Notes: generated by a model from the sequence alone, not told the origin. A stretch of DNA of 60,439 bases from Candidatus Bipolaricaulota bacterium (GCA_026418075.1 JAOACA010000004.1:1-60439), one strand, 5' to 3'. Shown: positions 25,262-33,775, counted from the stretch's first letter. Translations and numbers: made by a program.

Positions 25262-25278
25262 AGCCAGGCTCCCTGGCT
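25262..25278 (-). terminator. Terminator-like hairpin after the M32 gene
   Basis: AGCCAGG/CCTGGCT with a 3-nt loop overlaps the M32 stop codon on the minus strand. There is no clear T-tract after it, so it may be a Rho-dependent end or an RNA-stabilising hairpin. Confidence 0.4.
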
Positions 25279-26758
25279 ACAGCCCGTAGACCTCCCCGTA
25301 CTTCCGGCGGACGTAGCGGAGGAACGGCTCCGGGGACAGCCCCTCCCCGGTCACCCGCCGGCACAGCTCCTCGGGGAGGTACACCTGCCCGTGGCGGTGG
25401 ACCTTCTCCCGCAGCCACTCCCGGATCGGGAGGAACTCCCCCCGCGCCACCTTCCCCCAGAGGTCGGGGATCTCCCGCGCCGCCGCCTCGGTGAGCTGGG
25501 CCGCGTAGAGGTTCCCCAGCGCGTAGGACGGGAAGTACCCGAACATCCCCCCCGACCAGTGGACGTCCTGGAGCACCCCTCGGGCGTCGTCGGGGGGCAC
25601 GACCCCCAGGTACTCCCCCATCGCCCGGTTCCACCGCGCGGGAAGCTCGTCCACCGGGAGCCTCCCCTCGACGAGCTCCACCTCGAGCTCGAACCGGAGG
25701 CAGATGTGGAGGTTGTAGGTCACCTCGTCGGCCTCGACCCGGATGAACGAAGGCCCGGCCCGGTTCACGTGCCGCCACACGTCCTCGGGGGACGTCCCCC
25801 GGAGGGCCGGGAAGTGGCGGACGAGGTGGGGGTGGGCGAACTGCCAAAACGGAAGGCTTCGACCGATTTGGTTCTCCCAGAACCGGGACTGGGACTCGTG
25901 GATCCCGAATGAGGCCCCGCCGGAGAGCCCGGTCCAGGCAAGCGCAGGGTCGACCCCCTGGCCGTAGAGGGCGTGGCCCCCCTCGTGGAGGGCCCCGAAG
26001 AGGGAAGAGAAGGGGTCCTCCTCCCGGTACCGGTTCGTGACCCGGACGTCCCCCGGCCCGACCCCGATCGTGAACGGGTGGACCGAGTCGTCGAGCCGTC
26101 CCGCGGAGAAGTCGTAGCCGATCCAGAGGAGGGCCTCCCGGCAGAACCGCCTCTGGGCGTCCACCGGGTACCGGCCCCCCGGAAGGGGGTGCGGGGGAGT
26201 CCCCCGGGCGAGCTCCTTCAAGAACGCTGTAAGCTCCCGGCGCAGCGTCCCGAGGATCTCCCGGAGCCGAGACGCCGTCATCCCCGGCTCGTACTCCTCG
26301 ACCAGGGCGTCGTAGGGGCTCTCCGCGTAGCCGATGAGGCGGGCGATCTCCCGGACGAGGTCCACGACCTCGGCGAGGTGGGGGCGGAACAGGGCGAAGT
26401 CGGAGGCGGCCTTGGCCCTCTCCCAGACGTGCTCGGCCCGCGCAGTCGTCTCGACGAACCGCTGGTAGAGGTCGGGGGGGATCGCCCGGTGGCGGGTGTG
26501 GTTCCGCTTCCAGACCCGGACGAGGGCCCGGTCGACCTCGGAGGCCGCCTCCCGCTCGGCCTCGCGGAGGAGCTCGGCCATCCGGTCGGAGATGAGCCGC
26601 TCGAACGCCAGGCGCTCGAGCCGCCCCAGGACCTTGGCCCGGGCCTCGGCCCCCTTCTCCGGCATCCCCGTCCGCTGGTCCCACGCGGCCAGGGCCGCCG
26701 CGGCGGAGATCTCCTCCGTCTCCCGTACGTACTCCCGCAGCGCCGGAAGGGCGGCCAT
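25277..26758 (-). CDS. M32 family metallocarboxypeptidase (Taq type)
   Basis: The 493-residue enzyme has the M32 zinc site ALHEGGHALYGQGVD (HEGGH at 258-262) with the downstream Glu in GIHESQSRFWEN. DSVHPFTIG and the C-terminal GYFPSYALGNLYAAQL are also family hallmarks. M32 enzymes remove C-terminal residues broadly and are common in thermophiles. The ATG at 26758 shares one base with the PmbA stop; a GTG directly before it at 26761 is an alternative. It is the last gene of the minus operon starting at 31411. Confidence 0.94.
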   Translation of the reverse strand: MAALPALREYVRETEEISAAAALAAWDQRTGMPEKGAEARAKVLGRLERLAFERLISDRMAELLREAEREAASEVDRALVRVWKRNHTRHRAIPPDLYQRFVETTARAEHVWERAKAASDFALFRPHLAEVVDLVREIARLIGYAESPYDALVEEYEPGMTASRLREILGTLRRELTAFLKELARGTPPHPLPGGRYPVDAQRRFCREALLWIGYDFSAGRLDDSVHPFTIGVGPGDVRVTNRYREEDPFSSLFGALHEGGHALYGQGVDPALAWTGLSGGASFGIHESQSRFWENQIGRSLPFWQFAHPHLVRHFPALRGTSPEDVWRHVNRAGPSFIRVEADEVTYNLHICLRFELEVELVEGRLPVDELPARWNRAMGEYLGVVPPDDARGVLQDVHWSGGMFGYFPSYALGNLYAAQLTEAAAREIPDLWGKVARGEFLPIREWLREKVHRHGQVYLPEELCRRVTGEGLSPEPFLRYVRRKYGEVYGL

Positions 26759-28110
26759 CACATCCGCTCCGTCCGACCGGTGAAGGTGAACTTCGCGATC
26801 CGCACCTTGGGAACGAGGTACGCTCCAAACCCCTCCCCGTGGGTGATGAGCCGCTGGGCGTTCCCCACCGCCTCGACGAGGGACAGGGCCCGCAGCCCCG
26901 ACTCCGTGGCCCGGAGGTCCTCCACCGCCCCGACGACCCGCCCCCGTTCAACGAGGAACGTCCCGTCCCGGGTCATCATCGTCATCACCCCGCGCATGGG
27001 GTCCACGGGCCGGGCGTAGTGGAACCGGGTCACGAGGAGCCCCCGCTCGACCCCGGAGAGGAGCTCCCCATCGCTCGCCGTACCCGGCTCCATCACGATG
27101 TGGGTGGGCATGGGGGACCAGCCGGCAGCGGGGGGAGGAAGGGCGTGGCCGGTGGAGCTCGCCCCCATCAGGGTCGCGGTCCGGGTGTCGTGGACCACCC
27201 CCTCGGCCACCCCGGCCCGGAAGAAGTACACCCGCTGCTTGGGCATCCCCTCGAAGTCGAACGGCATCCGGGCCGTCTTGGGATGGAGGCCGTCGTCGTA
27301 GACGGTCACGCGCTCGGAGACGAGCTTCTCCCCGAACTTCCCGAGGAAGAAGCTCCGCTTCTCCAGGACCGCCCGGGCGGAGAACCCCATCGAGGAGAGC
27401 ATGCCCAGAAGGGTGGCCACCGCCGGCTCCTCGAGGACCACGGTGTACTCCCCGGGCTCGAGGGGAACCCGCTTCTCCGAGGCCTGGGCCTTCGCGAGGG
27501 CCCGCCCCGCCGGCTCCTCGGGGACGAACTCCGCGAGGCGAGACCCCGAGAACTCAGCGTACCCTGAGCCCCCGGACTTCCCCAGGACCACGGTCACGAA
27601 CCGGACCGAGGACGTCCGGTGGTAGACGTCGACCCCCCGGGAGGTGCGGACCCAGATCTCCGCCCCTCCGGTGGCGAGGGCCCCGGAGGCGTTGAACCCC
27701 GCCTCGGCCGCGCCCCGGACGGCCCGGGCCACGAGGGCCGCCCGCTCGGTCGGGGTCGCGTTCCACGTCGCCTCGTCCCAGTCCCCGACCTCGGTCACGA
27801 GCTTCGGCTCCGGGGGGGCGTAGCCCGCTTCCTTCGTCTGGGCCCTCGCCACCGCCGCCGCCTGGGACGCCGCCCGGGAAAGGCCCCGTGCCGTGAGGTC
27901 GTTCGTCGTCACCACCCCGAACTTCCCGTCCACCCACGCCTTCACGTGGACCGTCCGGTCGACCGAGGCCACGTTCTGGTGGATCGCGCACCCCGTGAAC
28001 CGGGTCAGCTCCTCCCGGCTCCGGATCGCCACGATCTCCAGCTCATCGGCCACCTTCTTCTTGAGAACCCCGTCGAGCAACGCTTCGACCTGCACCGTTC
28101 CCCCTTTCAA
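26758..28110 (-). CDS. pmbA: PmbA/TldE-type protein of the TldD/PmbA family
   Basis: The 450-residue protein lacks the HExxxH zinc motif of TldD and matches the TldE/PmbA side of the pair: TARGLSRAASQAAAVARAQ near residue 75, then GEYTVVLEEPAVATLLGML, DDGLHPKTARMPFDFEGMPKQ (as overlapping phrases around 280) and GVMTMMTRDGTFLVERGRVVG. TldE normally forms a heterodimeric protease with TldD that degrades unfolded peptides. No TldD gene lies in this window. Its start overlaps the NAD kinase stop. Confidence 0.85.
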   Translation of the reverse strand: MKGGTVQVEALLDGVLKKKVADELEIVAIRSREELTRFTGCAIHQNVASVDRTVHVKAWVDGKFGVVTTNDLTARGLSRAASQAAAVARAQTKEAGYAPPEPKLVTEVGDWDEATWNATPTERAALVARAVRGAAEAGFNASGALATGGAEIWVRTSRGVDVYHRTSSVRFVTVVLGKSGGSGYAEFSGSRLAEFVPEEPAGRALAKAQASEKRVPLEPGEYTVVLEEPAVATLLGMLSSMGFSARAVLEKRSFFLGKFGEKLVSERVTVYDDGLHPKTARMPFDFEGMPKQRVYFFRAGVAEGVVHDTRTATLMGASSTGHALPPPAAGWSPMPTHIVMEPGTASDGELLSGVERGLLVTRFHYARPVDPMRGVMTMMTRDGTFLVERGRVVGAVEDLRATESGLRALSLVEAVGNAQRLITHGEGFGAYLVPKVRIAKFTFTGRTERM

Positions 28111-28892
28111 CCTGACCAGCCAAGCTTATCCCGGAGCCGGGCGAAGAAGGGCTCCGTCCCCGGAAGCCGGAGGAGGACCGTCTCCGCCGGCGCCCGCCGC
28201 ACCACCGCTGCCTCCCCGGGCCGAAGGTCGCCCGCCACTTCCCCATCGAGGAGGAGCCGGGTCGCGTGGGGAGCCCGGACCACGACCTCGGCCCCGTCGG
28301 GGACGACCAGGGGCCGGAGCCCGAGCCGATGGGGCGCGAGGGGGACGAGGAGGAAGACAGAGGCCCCGGGGGCAACCACCGGGCCTCCCGCGGCGAGGGC
28401 GTAGGCCGTGCTCCCCGTGGGCGTGGCCACCACGAGGCCGTCCCCATCGAGGGCCATCGCTTTCGCCCCATCCACGAGCACCTCGAGGCTCGTGAACCCC
28501 ATCCGTTCCGCGCCCACGAAGGCCGCGTCGTTCAGCGCGCTTCCGCGGCCGACGACGAGGAGGCGCGTCCGCCGCTCGGCCTGGGCCCGCCCTTCGGCCA
28601 CGTCGGCGAGGGCCCCTTCGATCCCCGCGGCATCGGCCGCGGCGAGGAACCCCAACCCGCCAGCGTTCACGGCCAGGATCGGGGTCTCCCGGGGGTAGGC
28701 GAGGGCCCCGGCCCGGAGAAGCGTCCCGTCCCCCCCCACCGCCACCACGAGGTCCGCCGCGCCGAGCTCCCCGCCCCGGTGGACCTCCGCCGGGATTCCC
28801 CGGCCCCGGCACCAGATAAGGCCCCGCTCCACCGCGGCCGCGGCCGCCGGCCGGGACGGGTTGTGGACGAAGAGAACCTTCCTAAGCTCCAC
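28107..28892 (-). CDS. nadK: NAD kinase
   Basis: The 261-residue enzyme phosphorylates NAD to NADP. The GGDGT motif is in VVAVGGDGTLLRAG (about residues 50-63). NAGGLGFL, LNDAAF and ATPTGSTAYALAAGGP follow in the standard order. It sits between the ABC importer permease gene (11-bp overlap) and pmbA (4-bp overlap), so its expression is tied to a transport and peptidase operon. Confidence 0.95.
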   Translation of the reverse strand: MELRKVLFVHNPSRPAAAAAVERGLIWCRGRGIPAEVHRGGELGAADLVVAVGGDGTLLRAGALAYPRETPILAVNAGGLGFLAAADAAGIEGALADVAEGRAQAERRTRLLVVGRGSALNDAAFVGAERMGFTSLEVLVDGAKAMALDGDGLVVATPTGSTAYALAAGGPVVAPGASVFLLVPLAPHRLGLRPLVVPDGAEVVVRAPHATRLLLDGEVAGDLRPGEAAVVRRAPAETVLLRLPGTEPFFARLRDKLGWSG

Positions 28893-29667
28893 CCCGCGCT
28901 CCCACGAACTTCCACCGGCACAAGAACCGCTCCAGGAGCTCCAAGACCACGTAGAAGAGGAGCCCCAGGAGCGCCAGGCCCACCACCCCCGCCAGGGAGA
29001 TGTCCCCCCGGAACGTGTAGTACTCGATAAAGCGGCCCAACCCCCCTCCCGGCCCGAGGAGGACCCCGAGCTTCGTCTCCGCGATGTAGAGCATCGTGAT
29101 CCCCAAGCCGACGGACACCCGCGCCGCGGTGAGGACGCTCGGGAGGGTCGCGGGGAGGACGACGTGGCGGTAGATCTGCCACCGGGTCGCCCCGGCGGAC
29201 CGGACCGCGGTCACGTGGGAGGGAACGATGTACTTCGCCGCCCCCTGGGCGGCAACGACGACCTGGAAGAAGAGGGCCATCACCACGACCACCAGCCGCA
29301 CCACTTCCCCCAGACCAAACGCGAGGTAGAGGAAGAGGAGGAGGGCCACCGGGGGCATCGGGTAGAGGAGGTAGATGAGGGGCGAAAGGTACTGGTCCAG
29401 CCGGCGTTCAAACCCTACCGCCAGCCCCAAGGGAAGGCCCAGGAGAAACGCCACGGCAAGGGCGATGAGGAACCGGAGGGCCGAGGTGCCGAAGGCGCTT
29501 GCCAAGGTGCCGATGTTCTCCACCGCAGCGGCGAACGTGACCCCCGGGGTGGGGAGGATCTCCCGCTCCCGAATCGTCTCCAGAAGCCAGGACACACCCC
29601 ACCACAGCCCGATCACCACCCCCACGGCGAGGAGGTAGGAGAGCGCCTGGCGGAAGGTCCGCGTCAT
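28882..29667 (-). CDS. NitT/TauT-type ABC importer permease
   Basis: This 261-residue permease has six helices. The EAA-type cytoplasmic loop SAGATRWQIYRHVVLPATLPSVL (two overlapping phrases near residue 160) is that of SsuC/TauC/NrtB permeases. The start is ATG 29667, whose first four bases overlap the ATPase stop. Relatives import nitrate, sulfonates, taurine, riboflavin or pyrimidine precursors. Confidence 0.92.
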   Translation of the reverse strand: MTRTFRQALSYLLAVGVVIGLWWGVSWLLETIREREILPTPGVTFAAAVENIGTLASAFGTSALRFLIALAVAFLLGLPLGLAVGFERRLDQYLSPLIYLLYPMPPVALLLFLYLAFGLGEVVRLVVVVMALFFQVVVAAQGAAKYIVPSHVTAVRSAGATRWQIYRHVVLPATLPSVLTAARVSVGLGITMLYIAETKLGVLLGPGGGLGRFIEYYTFRGDISLAGVVGLALLGLLFYVVLELLERFLCRWKFVGARGGA

Positions 29668-30398
29668 GCCCCGTTCCCCCCGAGGACCTGGCGGAGGTGG
29701 GCCACCTGGGCGGCGAACTCCGGGGTCCCCCGGTACCCCGGTTCCCCCATCCCCGGGTTCTCGATCACCTCGGCCACCCGCGCCGGACGGGCGGAGAGCA
29801 CATAGATTCGCCTCCCCAGGAACACCGCCTCCTCCATGTCGTGGGTCACGAGGACCCCCGTGAACCCCATCTCCCACCATAGCCCCAGGATGAGGTTCTG
29901 GATGTGCTCACGCGTGATGGAGTCGAGGTTGGCCGTCGGCTCGTCCATGAGCATCACCCGGGGCTGGAGGGCGAGGGCCCGGGCGATCCCTACCCGTCGC
30001 TTCATCCCCTCGGAGAGTTCGCTCGGGTACCGCTTCTCGAACCCGGCCAGGCCGAGGTCGGCGAGGACCTGGTCCGCCGAATCCTTGCGCCCTTGGAGCC
30101 GCAAGGCAAGCTCAGCGTTCTGGCGGACGGTCTTCCAGGGGAGGAGCCCCGCGTCCTGGAGGATGAGGGCCACGTCCCGGCGGACCCCCCGCACCTCCTC
30201 CCCGTGGACCCGGACCCGGCCGGCCGTGGGGCGGAGAAGCCCTGCCAACACAAAAAGCAGCGTGGACTTCCCGCACCCGGAGGGACCGACCACGGAGACG
30301 AGCTCGTAGGTGTCCACCTCCATGGACAGCCCGGCCACGGCGGGGACCGAGGTCTCCCCGCGGCCGTAAACCACGGTCAGGCCGTCGACCTCGATCAT
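29664..30398 (-). CDS. NitT/TauT-type ABC importer ATPase
   Basis: The 244-residue protein has Walker A GPSGCGKSTLLF (about residues 38-49), a Q-loop at LILQDAGLLPW, signature LSEGMKRRVGIARAL, Walker B VMLMDEPTANLD and switch His in LVTHDMEEAVFLG. LSEGM in place of LSGGM/Q is a mild variation. It overlaps both neighbouring transporter genes by four bases. Confidence 0.94.
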   Translation of the reverse strand: MIEVDGLTVVYGRGETSVPAVAGLSMEVDTYELVSVVGPSGCGKSTLLFVLAGLLRPTAGRVRVHGEEVRGVRRDVALILQDAGLLPWKTVRQNAELALRLQGRKDSADQVLADLGLAGFEKRYPSELSEGMKRRVGIARALALQPRVMLMDEPTANLDSITREHIQNLILGLWWEMGFTGVLVTHDMEEAVFLGRRIYVLSARPARVAEVIENPGMGEPGYRGTPEFAAQVAHLRQVLGGNGA

Positions 30399-31411
30399 CC
30401 CGGAGGGGGGACGACCGCGGTCTCGTACGGGATTGGGGTCCGGAGGTACTTCTTCCCCACCGCCCAGGCCACGACCCGCTCGTAGACCGCCCGGGAGACG
30501 GCCTCGGGATAGGAGAACCTCGGGATGGCGATCGACGCGATCGAGCGCTCGATTTGGGCCCGGACCTCGGGGTCGGTGGCCGTCTCCGGGCCCCCGCCGG
30601 GGAAGAAGAGGTCCACCGCGAGGGGGAGCGCCGCGGCCACGATCGCGTCCCGGTCCGCGCCGTTGAACCGGTCCACCGCCCGCCGCACGGCCCGGAAAAA
30701 GCCGGCCAGAACCGGGGACCCCAACAGGACTCGCCGGACAACGATCACCTCGGGGGGGACGTCCGCCCCGGGAACCCAGCGCAGCACGGTAAGCGTCGGT
30801 TTACCGGGGTAGTCGTAGGTCAGGATGTAGTTCACGTAAGGCTGCGGGAGCGCCCCCACGGGGACCATCCCAAGGAGCGTCCACGAGGCGTTGTTGAGGA
30901 GGTTGTCCTGGCCGATGTAGAGGTCCGCGGGGACGGTCACGCCGGCCTTCCGGAACAGCTCATCGGCCACGAACTCGAGGTCCGACTGCCGGGGGAGGGC
31001 GATTTGGACCCGCCCCCCGCCGCGGACCCGGGCCACGAGGTCGTCCCACGTCAGGATCCGGGAGTAGGCCGGCGGGGTGATGAACGCAAGATGCGGCGTC
31101 TCCGGCTCGGGCACGAACGCCGTCCCGGCGATGACCGCCGCCTGGGGGGCGCTCGCCAGAAGCAGGAGCGCCCCGGTGAGGTCGGTGACCACGAGGTCCA
31201 CCTGCCCGGCCTGGAACGCCAGCAGCCGGTCCCGCTGGCTCGGAAGAGGCACAAGTTCCACCGTCACCCCTTCCCCCCGGAACAGCCCCCACGCCACCCC
31301 CATCACGATCGGGACGGCGCCCGTCGCCGGGGGGAGGGAGACCTTGAGGGAAGAGGAGACGCCCGAAAGAGAAACCGCGGCCAAAACCGCAAGGATGCCC
31401 AGGGTCCGCAT
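30395..31411 (-). CDS. NMT1/SsuA-like ABC substrate-binding protein
   Basis: The 338-residue protein has a signal peptide (MRTLGILAVLAAVSLSG) with no lipobox Cys, then a type-2 periplasmic binding fold. VSLPPATGAVPIVMGVAWGLF is strand 1 and its loop, FQAGQVDLVVTDLTGALLL is the NMT1 core, and a hinge and second lobe follow. The missing lipobox suggests a free periplasmic protein or one retained by its uncleaved signal. It leads the six-gene operon from a leaderless promoter ending 8 nt upstream. Confidence 0.85.
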   Translation of the reverse strand: MRTLGILAVLAAVSLSGVSSSLKVSLPPATGAVPIVMGVAWGLFRGEGVTVELVPLPSQRDRLLAFQAGQVDLVVTDLTGALLLLASAPQAAVIAGTAFVPEPETPHLAFITPPAYSRILTWDDLVARVRGGGRVQIALPRQSDLEFVADELFRKAGVTVPADLYIGQDNLLNNASWTLLGMVPVGALPQPYVNYILTYDYPGKPTLTVLRWVPGADVPPEVIVVRRVLLGSPVLAGFFRAVRRAVDRFNGADRDAIVAAALPLAVDLFFPGGGPETATDPEVRAQIERSIASIAIPRFSYPEAVSRAVYERVVAWAVGKKYLRTPIPYETAVVPPPG

Positions 31412-31419
31412 GGCGCGGG

Positions 31420-31449
31420 ATTGTACCGCACGGGAAGAAGCGGGAGCAA
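31420..31449 (-). promoter_or_regulatory. Promoter of the 31411-25277 operon
   Basis: The minus strand reads TTGCTC, 18 bp, TACAAT, then 8 nt (CCCGCGCC) to the ATG. No Shine-Dalgarno is present. It occupies the whole gap after the histone-deacetylase-fold gene. Confidence 0.65.
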
Positions 31450-31450
31450 T

Positions 31451-32290
31451 CTAGCGGGGGGGCGGACTTCCCTCCTGGAGCCCCTGGAGGAGCGCGTCGG
31501 CGGCCGGGCCCATGACCTCCGGGACGTACCCTCCCTCCAACACAAGGTAGGTGGGAAGCCCCGTGCCTCCCAGGACGGAACCGATGTCGTAAAACGCGTC
31601 GACCTCCAGGCCCAGGGAGGCAAGGGGGTCGTCCCGGTAGGTGTCGAAGCCCGCGGAGATCGCGAGCTCCTCGTGGCCGGGGCCGGCCGCGGCCAAGGCC
31701 TGCTCGAGGGTCTCGACGTAGAGCCGCTTTCCGCAGCGGGGAGGGAGGGGGTAGTTGAGGCAGTTCCCCCGCGGGACGTGGCCCGTCCCGGGGTAGTTGT
31801 ACATCCGATGGAGGGAGATGTAGGTCACGAGCGGGTCCCCGTGGAACACCTCCTCGGTTCCGTTGCCGTGGTGGCCGTCGATGTCCACGACCAGGGTCCG
31901 CTTCCCCGACTTCCGTACCGCCACAGCGATGTTGTTGTAGTAGCAAAAACCCCCGAGGAAGTCCGGCCCGGCGTGGTGGCCGGGGGGGCGGAGGATGGAG
32001 AACCCGCGCCGCTCCTGGGCGAGGAGGGCCCCTCCCGCGGCGAGGCGGGCGTAGAAGTCGATCTCCGGGTAGGCGGGGCAGTCCGGGTCGTAGAAATCCC
32101 GCTCCCGGACCCGCCGAAGGTGGGCGGGGGTGTGGACCCGGAGGAGGTCCTCGTCTGCGGCCGGGGCGGGTTCGAGGAAGGGGTAGCCCTTCCGGGCGAG
32201 GTACTCCTGGAGGGCCCGGACCCGGGCCGGCCCCTCGGGATGGCCCACGGTGTGGTACTCCAGGCACCGCTCGCTGAAAATGATCTCCAT
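31451..32290 (-). CDS. Histone-deacetylase-fold amidohydrolase (AcuC/acetylpolyamine hydrolase-like)
   Basis: At 279 residues it is compact for a family that often exceeds 340. It keeps the catalytic set: the His pair in RPPGHHAGPDFLGG, zinc ligands in VVDIDGHHGNGTEEVF and SAGFDTYRDDPLA, and the C-terminal LVLEGGY tyrosine. Likely substrates are acetylated polyamines, small acetyl-amides or acetyl-lysine. The ATG shares its first bases with the ATG of the divergent maf gene (CATG), and a good promoter lies inside the maf coding sequence. Confidence 0.88.
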   Translation of the reverse strand: MEIIFSERCLEYHTVGHPEGPARVRALQEYLARKGYPFLEPAPAADEDLLRVHTPAHLRRVRERDFYDPDCPAYPEIDFYARLAAGGALLAQERRGFSILRPPGHHAGPDFLGGFCYYNNIAVAVRKSGKRTLVVDIDGHHGNGTEEVFHGDPLVTYISLHRMYNYPGTGHVPRGNCLNYPLPPRCGKRLYVETLEQALAAAGPGHEELAISAGFDTYRDDPLASLGLEVDAFYDIGSVLGGTGLPTYLVLEGGYVPEVMGPAADALLQGLQEGSPPPR

Positions 32291-32879
32291 GCCGCCGGAT
32301 TATGGGAAATCCCCGTCCACGGGACAACGGCTGATCCTCGCCTCGGGCTCCCCCCGCCGGGTCGAGCTCCTCCGCCTCCTCGTCCCGGAGTTTGCGGTCC
32401 TCCCCCCGGAGGTCGAGGAGGGGGCGATCGCTTCGCCTGCCGACCTCCTCCGGGCCGCCCGCCGCAAGGCGGCGTGGGCGCGGGAGCGGGTCCCGGAAGG
32501 GATCGTGGTCGCCGCGGACACGGGGGTGTTCCGGGATGGAGTTCCCTACGGGAAGCCCCGGGATCTCGCGGAGGCACGGGCGTTCCTCCGGGCCCTGTCC
32601 GGCGGTTGGCACTCCGTGTTCACCGGGCTCGTTGTGGCCGGGAGGGAGCGCCGGGAGGCCCTCGTCGAGACCCGGGTCCTGTTCAAGCCCCTGGACGAGG
32701 CGGAGATCGCGGACTACCTCGCCCGGGAGGAGGTGCTGGACAAGGCCGGGGCGTACGCGATCCAGGGGCGGGCGGCGGCGTTTGCCCTCCGGATCGAGGG
32801 GGAGTACACGAACGTCGTCGGCCTCCCCCTGGCCACCCTGGACCGCCTCCTCCGGGAGGTGGGGTGGAGGCGGGGATGA
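32289..32879 (+). CDS. maf: Maf-family nucleoside triphosphate pyrophosphatase
   Basis: From ATG 32289 this is 196 residues. LILASGSPRRVELLRLL (about 14-30) is the Maf nucleotide-binding start, VVAADTGVF holds the metal Asp, GKPRDLAEARAFLRALSG the central helix, and DKAGAYAIQGRAA with GEYTNVVGLPL the C-terminal signature. Maf enzymes remove non-canonical or UTP/CTP nucleotides. The exact start is uncertain because no ribosome site is visible, and the only in-frame ATG near the conserved core is the one shared with the divergent gene. Confidence 0.88.
   Translation: MPPDYGKSPSTGQRLILASGSPRRVELLRLLVPEFAVLPPEVEEGAIASPADLLRAARRKAAWARERVPEGIVVAADTGVFRDGVPYGKPRDLAEARAFLRALSGGWHSVFTGLVVAGRERREALVETRVLFKPLDEAEIADYLAREEVLDKAGAYAIQGRAAAFALRIEGEYTNVVGLPLATLDRLLREVGWRRG
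32299..32327 (-). promoter_or_regulatory. Promoter of the histone-deacetylase-fold gene
   Basis: The minus strand reads TTGTCC, 17 bp, CATAAT, then 8 nt to the ATG at 32290. It lies inside the first codons of maf. The spacing implies a leaderless transcript. Confidence 0.6.
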
Positions 32880-33775
32880 GGCCGAGCTACCTCCGCCTTT
32901 CCCCGCGGGAGCTTCAGGCCCGGGCAGAGGCCCTCGCCGAGCTTGCCTCCCCGTGCCGGCTCTGCCCGCGGAACTGCGGAGCCCGGCGGGACCGGGGGGA
33001 GCGCGGGTTCTGCCGCGCGGGGCTCCTCCCGTGGGTGGCCTCGTTTGGCCCCCATTTCGGGGAAGAGCGGGTCCTCGTCGGGGGCGGGGGCTCGGGAACC
33101 GTGTTCCTCTCCGGCTGCAACTTGGGCTGCCTCTTCTGCCAAAACTTCTCGATCTCCCACCTCGGGGAGGGGGAGGAGATCCCGGTCGAGGAGCTTGCGC
33201 GGATCCTCCTCCACCTCCAGGAGATCGGGTGCGCAAACGCGAACTTCGTCACCCCCACCCACCAGGCGCCCCAGGTCGTGGCAGCCCTCGCCCGCGCCGC
33301 CGAGGAGGGCCTGGCGCTTCCCGTCGTCTGGAACTGCGGGGGGTACGAGTCGGTCGAGGCCCTGCGGCTCCTGGAGGGAGTCGTGGACATCTACATGCCC
33401 GACTTCAAGTACGGGGAGAGCGGGGTGGGGGCGCGCCTGTCCGGGGTCCCGGACTACCCCGCGCGGGCCAAGGAGGCCCTCCGGGAGATGCACCGCCAGG
33501 TGGGGGACCTCGTGGTCGAGGGCGGGGTCGCGGTGCGGGGGCTCCTCGTCCGCCACCTCGTCCTCCCCGAGGGGCTCTCGGGGACCGAGGCCGTCCTCCG
33601 CTTCCTCCGGGACGAGATCTCCCCGGACACGTTCGTGAACCTGATGGCCCAGTACTACCCGGCTGGACGGGCATGGGAGGTCCCGGAGCTCCGCCGGAGG
33701 ATCACCCGCGACGAGTTCGCACACGCCCTCCGCCTGGCGCGGGAGCTCGGGCTTTCCCGGGCCGGGCCGGCCTGA
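32876..33775 (+). CDS. PflA-like radical SAM protein
   Basis: The 299-residue protein has the radical-SAM cluster motif as LSGCNLGCLFCQNFSIS (Cys81, 85, 88), followed by NFVTPTHQAPQV and the YMPDFKYG segment of the COG1313 (PflX) group. An N-terminal four-Cys ribbon (CRLCPRNCG and GFCRAG; Cys27, 30, 34, 46) is usual in that group. Its substrate is unknown. The ATG overlaps the maf stop as ATGA, so the two are co-translated. Confidence 0.88.
   Translation: MRPSYLRLSPRELQARAEALAELASPCRLCPRNCGARRDRGERGFCRAGLLPWVASFGPHFGEERVLVGGGGSGTVFLSGCNLGCLFCQNFSISHLGEGEEIPVEELARILLHLQEIGCANANFVTPTHQAPQVVAALARAAEEGLALPVVWNCGGYESVEALRLLEGVVDIYMPDFKYGESGVGARLSGVPDYPARAKEALREMHRQVGDLVVEGGVAVRGLLVRHLVLPEGLSGTEAVLRFLRDEISPDTFVNLMAQYYPAGRAWEVPELRRRITRDEFAHALRLARELGLSRAGPA

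Noticed and set aside
25129-25494. 121-codon plus-strand ORF at 25129
   Set aside because: It is Pro/Arg/Gly-rich, overlaps the M32 gene antisense, and has no ribosome site or motif despite a TACAAT box upstream.
30554-33775. 1073-codon plus-strand ORF
   Set aside because: Most of it is antisense to the binding-protein and HDAC-fold genes. Only the last 299 codons, from ATG 32876, encode the radical SAM protein.
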